A stretch of 42,940 nucleotides of DNA from Lachnospiraceae bacterium (GTDB lineage: Bacteria; Bacillota; Clostridia; Lachnospirales; Lachnospiraceae). The stretch lies in contig JAEERY010000038.1 in NCBI GenBank assembly GCA_016286035.1, forward strand, positions 1-42,940, read 5' to 3'. Both the position numbers and the translations under genes were made by a program. Shown piece by piece: positions 15,549 to 23,323 of this stretch; the first letter of the stretch is position 1, and each line of letters starts with the position of its first letter. The notes beneath the pieces are model-generated. The model did no database searches. It had not been told where the DNA came from and saw only the letters and a list, made by a program, of their open reading frames with translations.

Positions 15549-17728
15549 TATCTCACCTTTATTATCTCAATAAGCTGTCCGGTATCGGAATTCTCCCAGT
15601 ATACCACCTGTCCCATGGATTCAAGTATGCCGTTTTGCACGACTTCATACTTCATATATTCGCAGGTACCTATGAATATATAGTCAACCTTGTACTTGTT
15701 CAGTAACTGTCTTACCTGGTATGCATCCTCAGAAGTATAGATATCCTGTACATCTATCCTTCTCTGCTCCATATATGAATGTGAATTATGCCACAGCCAT
15801 TCATGTGTATGCCAGCCAAGTACCGTAGGGAAGCCTGTCAGAACACTTACACGGCAGGTATTTGTATAGCTGTCACCGTCAGCCTCCAAGACAACGGGCT
15901 GATTTACTCCCGATGCACTAACCAGCTTCTCAAGTTCTTCTATAGCCTTTAGATCAAACATGTTGGCATTCTTTATCGATCTCGAAGCATCAAATCCCTG
16001 GAAGCTATCACTCGAATAATCGCTAATCCACTGTCTTGTGGCAGTCACGAAATATCCCAAAGTCATTAGAAAACATACAGTGAATATGACAGCAGTCTTT
16101 TTATACAGATGTGCCTTATATCCTTCTTCATCCTTTGATGCATTCCAGAATGCATTGATTATGATGCCTGTTGTTACACCGAACAGTATAAATGCTTCAT
16201 AACCGAGCTTGAACATCGTATTGGCTCTCGGAAATGCATCGATATATATATCCTTGACAAATATGAATTCGGGGATCGTTACAAGTCCTGTTGCACACAG
16301 TCCGAGTAATAACGTATAGAGTCTCGTATCATCAAGTTTTCTTTTCCTGATAAGGAGAATTATAAAGCAGATAAGCATCACTACCGGGAATCCCCAAAGA
16401 AAAACAAGCTGATAAAACAGAGATCTTTTGGTAACAATACCTATGCCCGATACCATCTTGTTGAATTTCATGTTGAAAACAAACGAGACAGCCAGATTGA
16501 TAAGCATTATAAAGAATCCCGAAAGGATCACTCTTCCCCACAGGCCTTTGTTCTTTATACCGTAAACTCTCATCATGCCAAACAGGATGATACTTCCCGA
16601 AACCACGTAATAGATTGGGAAATCCCAGTAATTGGACATGCTGCTGATACCAAGCAGAAAACCGATGAGAAGGAAGTATCCGTTGCAGCACTCTCTCAAA
16701 AGAGGACTTCCTTTGAATTCCTTCTTATCTTCTTCATTCTTTTTATCTTTTGCTTTTTTAGTAACAGGCTTTGTTTCATCCTTCTTTTCGCTCAGTGACT
16801 TAAGATATGCCCAAAGAAGACAAAGTATCACAACAACGACAAATATGTTCACGACATGAGCATGAAGATCGCCGACTATGAACGAATATGAAGGAAATTC
16901 ATGTATTGTCCTGTCCGTTGTCACTTCAGGAACATAGCCTATATATCTTGTTGAATCCGCAAACCAGTAGCTTGGCTTTTCTCCATCAAGCTGCAGAATA
17001 TCCCATAGCATGGGGACTATCTTTGCAAATACAACGTAATGGAAGTTTCCTGAAAATATAACGGCAAATCCGGAGATCGCACCCGCTATCCTGCTCTTTG
17101 TGATGTCATAGACAAGCAAAAATATCGCCACAACCGCCCAGGAAGCTATCATAAAGAAGCCGAATGTATATCCGTAGCCCACGGGTATGAATGATATCTT
17201 TGTAAGATATGTGATTATATACTGTCCGAAATAATAATAATTTATAATCTCTCCTGAAGCCCACATATCAAGAGGCGGCATGTAATCGGTCTTATACATG
17301 GATACCATAAAGCCAAGATCCATCATCCTCTCCGTATCGGTCGAAGGTATCCTGTGAGCGAATATCCAGTTTAAGATAACAAATACGACCAGAAAAGCTA
17401 TCTCGGCGATGATTATGCTCTTTGCATGGGATTTAAGATACAGCACAAAACCGTTATCCTTCTTCTTATAAACCGCAATGATAACAGGCAGATACATTAA
17501 AAGAGCCGTTATTAAAAGCACTATCACGCATGAACCCTGTGAGAACTTTAAGATGTGTGCAGATGACAAAAGCCACATGGCGTATCCGCTAATATACAGA
17601 CCAAGTGACTTACTTATCATAAATCCGCCGTCAGCAAATCTGTTGCACAAACGATATGTAATCGGCAGCGCAACAAAGCTTAGGATCAGACATGCAATAT
17701 AAAACTGGATCAAATATCCTGTACCCAA
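15548..17728 (-). CDS. DUF2298 (YYY-type) multi-pass membrane protein
   Basis: 726-residue polytopic membrane protein of the DUF2298 family. The diagnostic loop MWASGEIINYYYFGQY (about residues 155-170), preceded by DTERMMDLGF, is clear, as is GDLHAHVVNIF (about 285-295). Family members resemble GT-C glycosyltransferases but their substrate is unknown. A Lys/Glu-rich cytoplasmic loop lies near residues 315-345, and a soluble region at about 600-726 (FPTVLGWHTHEWLWH) is presumably outside. The start codon is TTG at 17728, supported by GGAGG six bases upstream. The gene is coupled to the ApbE fusion and follows a small exporter-family gene by 15 bases. Confidence 0.88.
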   Translation of the reverse strand: MGTGYLIQFYIACLILSFVALPITYRLCNRFADGGFMISKSLGLYISGYAMWLLSSAHILKFSQGSCVIVLLITALLMYLPVIIAVYKKKDNGFVLYLKSHAKSIIIAEIAFLVVFVILNWIFAHRIPSTDTERMMDLGFMVSMYKTDYMPPLDMWASGEIINYYYFGQYIITYLTKISFIPVGYGYTFGFFMIASWAVVAIFLLVYDITKSRIAGAISGFAVIFSGNFHYVVFAKIVPMLWDILQLDGEKPSYWFADSTRYIGYVPEVTTDRTIHEFPSYSFIVGDLHAHVVNIFVVVVILCLLWAYLKSLSEKKDETKPVTKKAKDKKNEEDKKEFKGSPLLRECCNGYFLLIGFLLGISSMSNYWDFPIYYVVSGSIILFGMMRVYGIKNKGLWGRVILSGFFIMLINLAVSFVFNMKFNKMVSGIGIVTKRSLFYQLVFLWGFPVVMLICFIILLIRKRKLDDTRLYTLLLGLCATGLVTIPEFIFVKDIYIDAFPRANTMFKLGYEAFILFGVTTGIIINAFWNASKDEEGYKAHLYKKTAVIFTVCFLMTLGYFVTATRQWISDYSSDSFQGFDASRSIKNANMFDLKAIEELEKLVSASGVNQPVVLEADGDSYTNTCRVSVLTGFPTVLGWHTHEWLWHNSHSYMEQRRIDVQDIYTSEDAYQVRQLLNKYKVDYIFIGTCEYMKYEVVQNGILESMGQVVYWENSDTGQLIEIIKVR

Positions 17729-17743
17729 TTCAATCCTCCCCCA

Positions 17744-18274
17744 TTATCCTATTCCGAAAAGATAACCGAATCCGAAAGTGCATGCACACCCTATGATGAT
17801 ACCTGCAAGAGCAACTCCTAACATAACTGCTATTATGCTGTCCTTGAATTTCATATCAAGTATCGAAGCTGCAAGTGTACCGGTCCAGGCTCCCGTTCCC
17901 GGAAGCGGTATGCCTACAAACAAAAGTAAAGCCACAAACAGGCCTCTTCCCGCCTTGCTCTGCAGTTTCTCCCCGCCTTTATGGCCTTTTTCAAGACAGA
18001 ATGTAAAAAACTTTCCGATGATCTTTTTATCTGCGCCCCATTCCAAAACCTTTCTTGCAAAAAAGAAAATGATCGGAACCGGGATCATATTTCCTATCGC
18101 TATTATCACATAGCTGAGGGTCAGATCAAACGACGGATCTCCTACGCTGAATAAATACGCAAAGGGAATGGCTCCTCTTAGCTCTATGAGCGGTACCATT
18201 GAAACGATAAATACAAAAAAATACTTATATCCTGTCGCAAGCTGATTGACAGTATCTACCAGATTTGAAAACAT
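17744..18274 (-). CDS. Small multi-drug export family membrane protein
   Basis: 176-residue membrane protein of the Sm_multidrug_ex family. Typical segments are MVPLIELRGAIPFAYLF (about 26-42), PVPIIFFFARKVLEW (about 68), and VGIPLPGTGAWTGTLAA (about 120-136), with at least four membrane segments. Despite the family name, transport activity is poorly supported; a DedA-like or SNARE-associated fold is another possibility. It sits in the envelope operon between a divergent PAP2 gene and the DUF2298 gene, so a role in lipid or polyprenyl handling is possible from context. Confidence 0.88.
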   Translation of the reverse strand: MFSNLVDTVNQLATGYKYFFVFIVSMVPLIELRGAIPFAYLFSVGDPSFDLTLSYVIIAIGNMIPVPIIFFFARKVLEWGADKKIIGKFFTFCLEKGHKGGEKLQSKAGRGLFVALLLFVGIPLPGTGAWTGTLAASILDMKFKDSIIAVMLGVALAGIIIGCACTFGFGYLFGIG

Positions 18275-18310
18275 AATATACTTCCATCCTTTATTATTTT
18301 TCCGAAAAGA

Positions 18311-18769
18311 TCACAGATACAGCACTACTAGTACGGCTACCACTATACCCGTTATCGCACCTATAAGTACCTGAAGCGGTGTATGTCCCACCAGTTCTTT
18401 TAATCTCTCTTCCGGTGATATATTCTTTCCCATGTTCTGGAATATCTCCAGCATGTCATTTAAGACCTTGCCCTGACGCCCAGTCTCCATACGAACATTC
18501 ATGGCATCATACATGACTATCATGGCAAGTGCAAATGTTATGGCAAACTCTATGCTTCCGCCGCCGTAGATCATTCCGGTTGCCGTAGCAAGTCCGCATA
18601 CCGTAGCAGAATGCGAGCTTGGCATTCCTCCGCCACCGCACATTCTCTCCAGTCTCAATTCTTTGTTTACTATCAGGTATATGATCGTTTTGGATACCTG
18701 AGCCACAGTCCACCCCAATAGTGCAGCCATAAAGGCTTTGTTGGAGACCATATCTCTGAGAAAATCCAT
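18311..18769 (-). CDS. Divergent PAP2 family (DUF212) membrane protein
   Basis: 152-residue membrane protein of the divergent PAP2 family. The acid-phosphatase-like motif GGMPSSHSATVCGLATATG (about residues 47-65) and YDAMNVRMETGRQGKVLN (about 86-103) match the family, and the C-terminus has LVGHTPLQVLIGAITGI. Classical PAP2 enzymes dephosphorylate lipid or polyprenyl phosphates; activity of this divergent branch is not established. The start ATG at 18769 follows a GGAG site. It is placed 24 bases after the zinc-ribbon gene and 36 before the next. Confidence 0.9.
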   Translation of the reverse strand: MDFLRDMVSNKAFMAALLGWTVAQVSKTIIYLIVNKELRLERMCGGGGMPSSHSATVCGLATATGMIYGGGSIEFAITFALAMIVMYDAMNVRMETGRQGKVLNDMLEIFQNMGKNISPEERLKELVGHTPLQVLIGAITGIVVAVLVVLYL

Positions 18770-18793
18770 ATACTTGTTATGACTCCTTTTTTT

Positions 18794-19573
18794 CTATTGC
18801 TTATCAAAATACTTCTTACCCGAATCGGGATTAAAGTATGTTCTTATATATCCGTCCGTCGAAAGTACCACAAACTCATTGGTGCTCTCGATATAATAGC
18901 ATCCGTCACCGTCTTCTTTTTCTGTCTTGTAGAGTGCATCGGGATTGTTTATTACCGCAGATGCAGCAGCTTCATACTCCTCGGCCGAAGCAAATCCCAT
19001 CTCTATACCGTGCTTTTCATAATGCTGATTCAGATACTTCTTACTTCTAAACCGATATGTATATCCGGTTACCGGAGCTTGCTGCTCAGTTTCAGAATCT
19101 GTCTGAACCTGTTCATCTTTAGCGGGCTTTTCAACGTCAACCTGAACTTCAGGCTTCTCGACTTCAACCTCAACCTGCGGCTTCTCAACTTTCACCGTAA
19201 CCTCAGGCTTTGAAACCTCAACTTCGACCTTAGGCTCTTCCACCTGCACGACGGGCTGAGATACAGACGTCTCAACTTCAGATGCAGGATTGAACATCAT
19301 ATTTCTGACATATATACCAAGTATGACAACAAGCAAAACCACTGCCGCAACCACAACGCCTGCTATCTTGCCGCCAAGGTTTCCTCCTGATGGTCTGCTA
19401 TAGCTTTGTGTATAATTTCCCGTTACCTGCGCATTGTTTTGCTTGCCTGCTTTATTCTGCTCTCTGCAAGCCTTGCATCTTTTGGGTATCGACAGGTTTT
19501 TGCTCTTAAAATATTCAATTTCGGAATTTGAGATCTCAAATTCCTTACCGCATTGTTTGCATACTTTCTTCAT
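18794..19573 (-). CDS. Zinc-ribbon membrane protein with C-terminal nuclease-like domain
   Basis: 259-residue protein with four parts: an N-terminal zinc ribbon (C5-x2-C8 and C33-x2-C36), a membrane segment (about 72-94), a low-complexity stalk (about 105-160) of repeated VEKPxVEV units, and a C-terminal domain (about 172-259). The C-terminal domain has FRSKKYLNQHYEKHGIEM, an EEYEAAASAVI helix, GDGCYYIESTNEFVVLS and TDGYIRTYF. This pattern resembles BECR-fold RNase-like domains of polymorphic toxins and phage proteins, but I rate that as a weak resemblance. The ribosome-binding site is poor; the gene begins 6 bases after the vanW-type stop, so coupling is likely. Function unknown. Confidence 0.75.
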   Translation of the reverse strand: MKKVCKQCGKEFEISNSEIEYFKSKNLSIPKRCKACREQNKAGKQNNAQVTGNYTQSYSRPSGGNLGGKIAGVVVAAVVLLVVILGIYVRNMMFNPASEVETSVSQPVVQVEEPKVEVEVSKPEVTVKVEKPQVEVEVEKPEVQVDVEKPAKDEQVQTDSETEQQAPVTGYTYRFRSKKYLNQHYEKHGIEMGFASAEEYEAAASAVINNPDALYKTEKEDGDGCYYIESTNEFVVLSTDGYIRTYFNPDSGKKYFDKQ

Positions 19574-19579
19574 AAAGAT

Positions 19580-20470
19580 TTAGTACCTGCTGATGGTCAC
19601 TGTAAGTGTACCGTTATCTGCACTTGCACCTAAGATAATGGGATAATCAAATATGTTCGTAAATTTAAGATCAAGCGAGTTCCCCGCGATCGTGGCATCC
19701 ATGCCTTCCGGTATATATGTTACGGGAAGAGAATGTGCATGTCTCTCCGTTGCAGGAAGTCCTGCAGAGAGCATTGCGGCATACAGTGTGGATGATACCT
19801 GGCAGACTCCTCCGCCAATACCGTACCCATGTTTTTTATTGATGAATATCGGAGCTTTTACATATCCGTTGGCCGTGCTTCTCGGAAGTATTGTCTGGCT
19901 GAACGAGAAGTTCTCTCCGCTCCTTACAACAACACCGTTTATGCGTGAAGCCGCAACCGCTATATTGGTCGCTCTTGCAACCTTTGCATCATATTCCGTT
20001 GAATAACTGCCTATAAGAGAGCCTGCTGAGACATTTGCCCTGTTAACCTGTTTTACAGCATTTGAATTTGAACCGCCCACAGGAAGAGCCACTCTGTTCT
20101 CATTTATGCCGAATACCGCAAAATGCTCATGATAAGAAGCCCAGTTGTTTCCATAAGCCGATGCAAGATCGGGATTATTATCCTTATATGCTCTTGCATT
20201 GAACACAGCCGATGCATTCCTGCCTTCCGATACACCGTTGTTTATGTAATGATTTAACAGCTTGTTGTAATCACTGCCGTACGAAGCATCCACATCGGGA
20301 TTGTTGTCATGATAATACTGAGCATCGAATACCATGGCATATTTAGCCCTATTATTGGTCTTCTTCTTTGCAGCCTGTGAACCAAAAGGCATGATCATGA
20401 CTGCAATGATCATACACATAAGCGTTAAAGCTATCCTTAACGCCTTATTCATTCCACCATTTTTCTTCAT
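19580..20470 (-). CDS. Secreted VanW-family protein with N-terminal repeats
   Basis: 296-residue exported protein. A signal peptide occupies about 1-33 (hydrophobic ALRIALTLMCMIIAVMIM, then SQAA). Two related repeats follow at about 47-130 (FDAQYYHDNNPDVDASYG and FNARAYKDNNPDLASAYG), of the kind found in Clostridial cell-surface proteins. The VanW domain spans about 140-290 with SGENFSFSQTILPR, GIGGGVCQVSSTLYAAML and GLPATERHAHSLPV. VanW proteins occur beside vancomycin resistance genes and elsewhere, but their biochemical role is not known. It is the second gene of the operon, 26 bases after the foldase. Confidence 0.88.
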   Translation of the reverse strand: MKKNGGMNKALRIALTLMCMIIAVMIMPFGSQAAKKKTNNRAKYAMVFDAQYYHDNNPDVDASYGSDYNKLLNHYINNGVSEGRNASAVFNARAYKDNNPDLASAYGNNWASYHEHFAVFGINENRVALPVGGSNSNAVKQVNRANVSAGSLIGSYSTEYDAKVARATNIAVAASRINGVVVRSGENFSFSQTILPRSTANGYVKAPIFINKKHGYGIGGGVCQVSSTLYAAMLSAGLPATERHAHSLPVTYIPEGMDATIAGNSLDLKFTNIFDYPIILGASADNGTLTVTISRY

Positions 20471-20496
20471 CCTTCATTGCCTTTCTCTTGGAAAGA

Positions 20497-21705
20497 TCAC
20501 TGAACCTTTGCATAATCGCATACTATCTCAAGTGCTTTTTCCTTTACAGCCATCTGGAGTACGTAAGGCTCTCCGTACATCTCGACCTGATTTGCATAGT
20601 ACTCATTCTCATGATCTGTCTTTGCAAGATAATCCTTGTAATACGCAGCATCAACAGTCGTTGTTTCGTTCTCAAGGATAGCCTGATAAATGAGATTTTC
20701 CTTGTAAGTCTCCTTTGCGATATCTACAAGGCTCAGATCATATTCATCTTCCGGTTTTCCCGTATAATCCTCAAAAGATGTGTAATAATCATATCCGAGA
20801 TACTGCTTGTACATAAGAGCTGTATACTCATAGCTTTGCATGTCATCGCTCTTTTTGATCGACTTAAGCGTCTTAAGATATTTCTTGTTATAATTGATAA
20901 CAGATGAGTTATCCTTAAGATAAGTCTCGATATATGTCTTTAAATTGGTCTTATAGTTGCTGTCCTTTAAGTACTGTCTGTATTCCTCTACCGTTGAAGC
21001 CTTGTCACCAAACTTCTCAGCCACGTATTCATCCGTAAATTCGGGAAGAACATAGATACCGTTTATCGTTACACTGAATACGGCATCTTTTCCATTTAGA
21101 TCTTCAACGCCGTAATCTTCGGGGAATGTAACATTTACATTGAAGGTCGAAAGGTTCTCTGCACCGATAAGCTGTTCCTCAAATCCTTCTATAAATGTGC
21201 CTGTTCCGATACCAAGATCATATGAATCCGCACTTCCTCCCTCAAACTCCTTGCCGTCAACAGTTCCTACATAAGCGATATTTACAACGTCACCGTCCTT
21301 AACTTTAAGGCCTTCCTCTTCTGAGATGACTTTGTTGGAATTACGATAATTCTCTATCTCGGCATCTACGTCTTCATCTGTGTATTCAACTTCAGATAAC
21401 GGAACGGTTAGATTTCTGTAATCCGCAAGATCGATATCATTCCTCGCAGTCACTCCGGTGATGAATCCGTTCGCATCAAGTCCTGCGCTGTGATCATCGA
21501 GAGGCGTTACCTTGTTCATACCCTTTACGATCATCACACCGACAAGAGCACCGATCGCTATAACGAGCAGGAGTGTCACAATATAACCGACTACCTTGCC
21601 AAGTACCGCTTTCTTTTTGGCACTCTCCACTTCCTTCTTTCTGGCCGCACGCTTTGCCTGCGATTTGGTCATATTTTCAACTTCTGTGTTTTCCTTCTTA
21701 GACAT
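20497..21705 (-). CDS. Membrane-anchored FKBP/trigger-factor-like peptidyl-prolyl isomerase
   Basis: 402-residue protein with a charged cytoplasmic N-terminus, one membrane segment (about 32-57), and a large extracytoplasmic part. The FKBP domain (about 130-225) contains VKDGDVVNIAYVGTVDGKEF, YDLGIGTGTFIEGFEEQLIGA and VTFPEDYG, as in trigger factor. A helical C-terminal region (about 230-402) matches the trigger factor chaperone arms. It probably folds exported proteins outside the membrane. Start ATG at 21705 is preceded by GGAG; the longer frame starts with TTG. First gene of the seven-gene envelope operon. Confidence 0.88.
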   Translation of the reverse strand: MSKKENTEVENMTKSQAKRAARKKEVESAKKKAVLGKVVGYIVTLLLVIAIGALVGVMIVKGMNKVTPLDDHSAGLDANGFITGVTARNDIDLADYRNLTVPLSEVEYTDEDVDAEIENYRNSNKVISEEEGLKVKDGDVVNIAYVGTVDGKEFEGGSADSYDLGIGTGTFIEGFEEQLIGAENLSTFNVNVTFPEDYGVEDLNGKDAVFSVTINGIYVLPEFTDEYVAEKFGDKASTVEEYRQYLKDSNYKTNLKTYIETYLKDNSSVINYNKKYLKTLKSIKKSDDMQSYEYTALMYKQYLGYDYYTSFEDYTGKPEDEYDLSLVDIAKETYKENLIYQAILENETTTVDAAYYKDYLAKTDHENEYYANQVEMYGEPYVLQMAVKEKALEIVCDYAKVQ

Positions 21706-21749
21706 AACTACATACTCCGATTTCTTTATTATTATATGCAACAAGCATT

Positions 21750-21755
21750 AGTATA
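21750..21755 (-). promoter_or_regulatory. Possible -10 of the envelope operon
   Basis: TATACT on the minus strand 45 bases before the foldase start, in an AT-rich stretch. No convincing -35 at 17 bases, so this is a weak call; a second TATAAT lies at about 21731-21736. Confidence 0.3.
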
Positions 21756-21796
21756 CTATAAATGAGAAAAAAATACTTGTTTTTTTGCAAATACAT

Positions 21797-23323
21797 TTAT
21801 CTTATCTTGCCCTGGGCTATATAGAGGAATCCTTCAAATACATCCTCATTATCTTCGACCACTATCGCGATCTTGGATTTTGCCCTGTTAAGAGCATGGA
21901 ACATATTTCTAACCGCTGACCCCTCCGGCGCTTTGTCTTCATGGATCGATCTTAAGCCGTCATCTTTTGTATAATTAAATCGTGAATTAACATATACAAC
22001 AACCTTGTCAAATTCCTTAAAGCTCACTTCACTGATATCTATCAGCCTGTTCTTATCATAACAGGCGATCTTTTCTTTGTTCATAAGAGAAGGATCATAT
22101 ATATAGATGTAGCCTTTATTCATAAGGTTTTTCAAGAGATTATCGGTCTCCGACTCAGAATTCGAATATTCAAGCGTTACCGAAGGATAATCCTTTCTGT
22201 GGTTGTTTGAAGGTCCCGTTATGATCGCCTGTATGAATGAAGACAGCTCGCTCTTTGTTCTTATGCGGTTCGTAAGGCGATAGCTCGTAAAACCTTTGAT
22301 CCCCTCCATCCTTTCAAGGATGCTCTTATCCATCTCTTTACCTGATATGATATCCTCGCAGTCATACGAAAAGATAACAGGCGTGTTATTATGATGTGCA
22401 ACATTGATTATCAGATCAAGAAGGCTGTTATCCAATCTGTGAGCTTCATCCACGAGGCAAACCGAATAATCATAAAGATCAGTTTCATTAAACTTTTTTT
22501 CCCCGTTACACTGAAAAAAATCAATACGTTTTAACCTGTCATCCAGTTTGTTAAGTTCTGTTGAAAATGATCCGCAGTGGACTATGCAGACTCTCTGTCT
22601 TGTCGAAAGTTCCATTGCTATATCATATAAAAGAAGTGTCTTACCCGTTCCCGGAAGACCTGTGAATCCCTGCGCACAGATCTCATCCGTCTCTTCCCCG
22701 CTCTTATATGCTCTTATGCGTTTTAATATATGCTTCTTTATATCAACCTGCTGGGAAGTAAGAAAATACTCGCTCATCAAGAATCTGTCAGGATCAGCAA
22801 GAGGCGATATGATATACCTCTCTTCCTTGAACAGTTCCTCTATATTTCCGTCATAGCAGTCTTTCTGGCTCAAAAGATCATTACAGAGATTCTCAAATTT
22901 CTCTTCTATAAGCCTTCCGCCGTTTGTAAGACGAACAAGCCTGTCCTCGCTGCTTATGTATGTATATGAGCGTATCGTCTTTCCAAGCGTTGACAGATAA
23001 TATCTGTTTTGTATCAGCTGCTTTTTCACGCTGTCATCGCCGACAGGAAAGCTCTTTAATTCGACATTTATCACCATATCATCACTGATACGCAAAAGAT
23101 CGAATTCTTTTCCAAGCTTTGGTATCTGAAAAGAATAATAAAAATCAAACAAGACCGCGTTTGAAGCGCAGTCTGTCACATGATCGGTAAATGCCCGTAG
23201 GCTTACCATCTCCCACTGCTTTACATGAAGGAAACGTCTTCTTAAAGACATCTGTCTTTCCACTCTTGAAAGCAGGCTAAGTTTTTCAACCCTTGTAAGA
23301 GCATAGATGTTAACCGGTCTCAC
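21797..23323 (-). CDS. PD-(D/E)xK-like nuclease fused to DUF2075/Schlafen-type ATPase
   Basis: 508-residue protein. The N-terminal part carries a nuclease-like pattern GKEFDLLRI ... INVELKSF (Asp75, Glu88, Lys90), consistent with a PD-(D/E)xK or NERD-type domain. An ATPase follows with Walker A GLPGTGKT (222-229) and Walker B VCLVDEAHRL (DEAH 292-295), as in DUF2075. The C-terminus has RNMFHALNRAKSKIAIVVED, similar to the helicase motif VI region. The GTG start at 23323 is chosen because it follows a G-rich site (GGGG) and lies 14 bases inside the end of the polysaccharide gene; a later ATG near residue 25 is possible. A DNA or RNA processing or defence role is inference; its placement in a polysaccharide operon is odd. 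Confidence 0.8.
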   Translation of the reverse strand: MRPVNIYALTRVEKLSLLSRVERQMSLRRRFLHVKQWEMVSLRAFTDHVTDCASNAVLFDFYYSFQIPKLGKEFDLLRISDDMVINVELKSFPVGDDSVKKQLIQNRYYLSTLGKTIRSYTYISSEDRLVRLTNGGRLIEEKFENLCNDLLSQKDCYDGNIEELFKEERYIISPLADPDRFLMSEYFLTSQQVDIKKHILKRIRAYKSGEETDEICAQGFTGLPGTGKTLLLYDIAMELSTRQRVCIVHCGSFSTELNKLDDRLKRIDFFQCNGEKKFNETDLYDYSVCLVDEAHRLDNSLLDLIINVAHHNNTPVIFSYDCEDIISGKEMDKSILERMEGIKGFTSYRLTNRIRTKSELSSFIQAIITGPSNNHRKDYPSVTLEYSNSESETDNLLKNLMNKGYIYIYDPSLMNKEKIACYDKNRLIDISEVSFKEFDKVVVYVNSRFNYTKDDGLRSIHEDKAPEGSAVRNMFHALNRAKSKIAIVVEDNEDVFEGFLYIAQGKIR

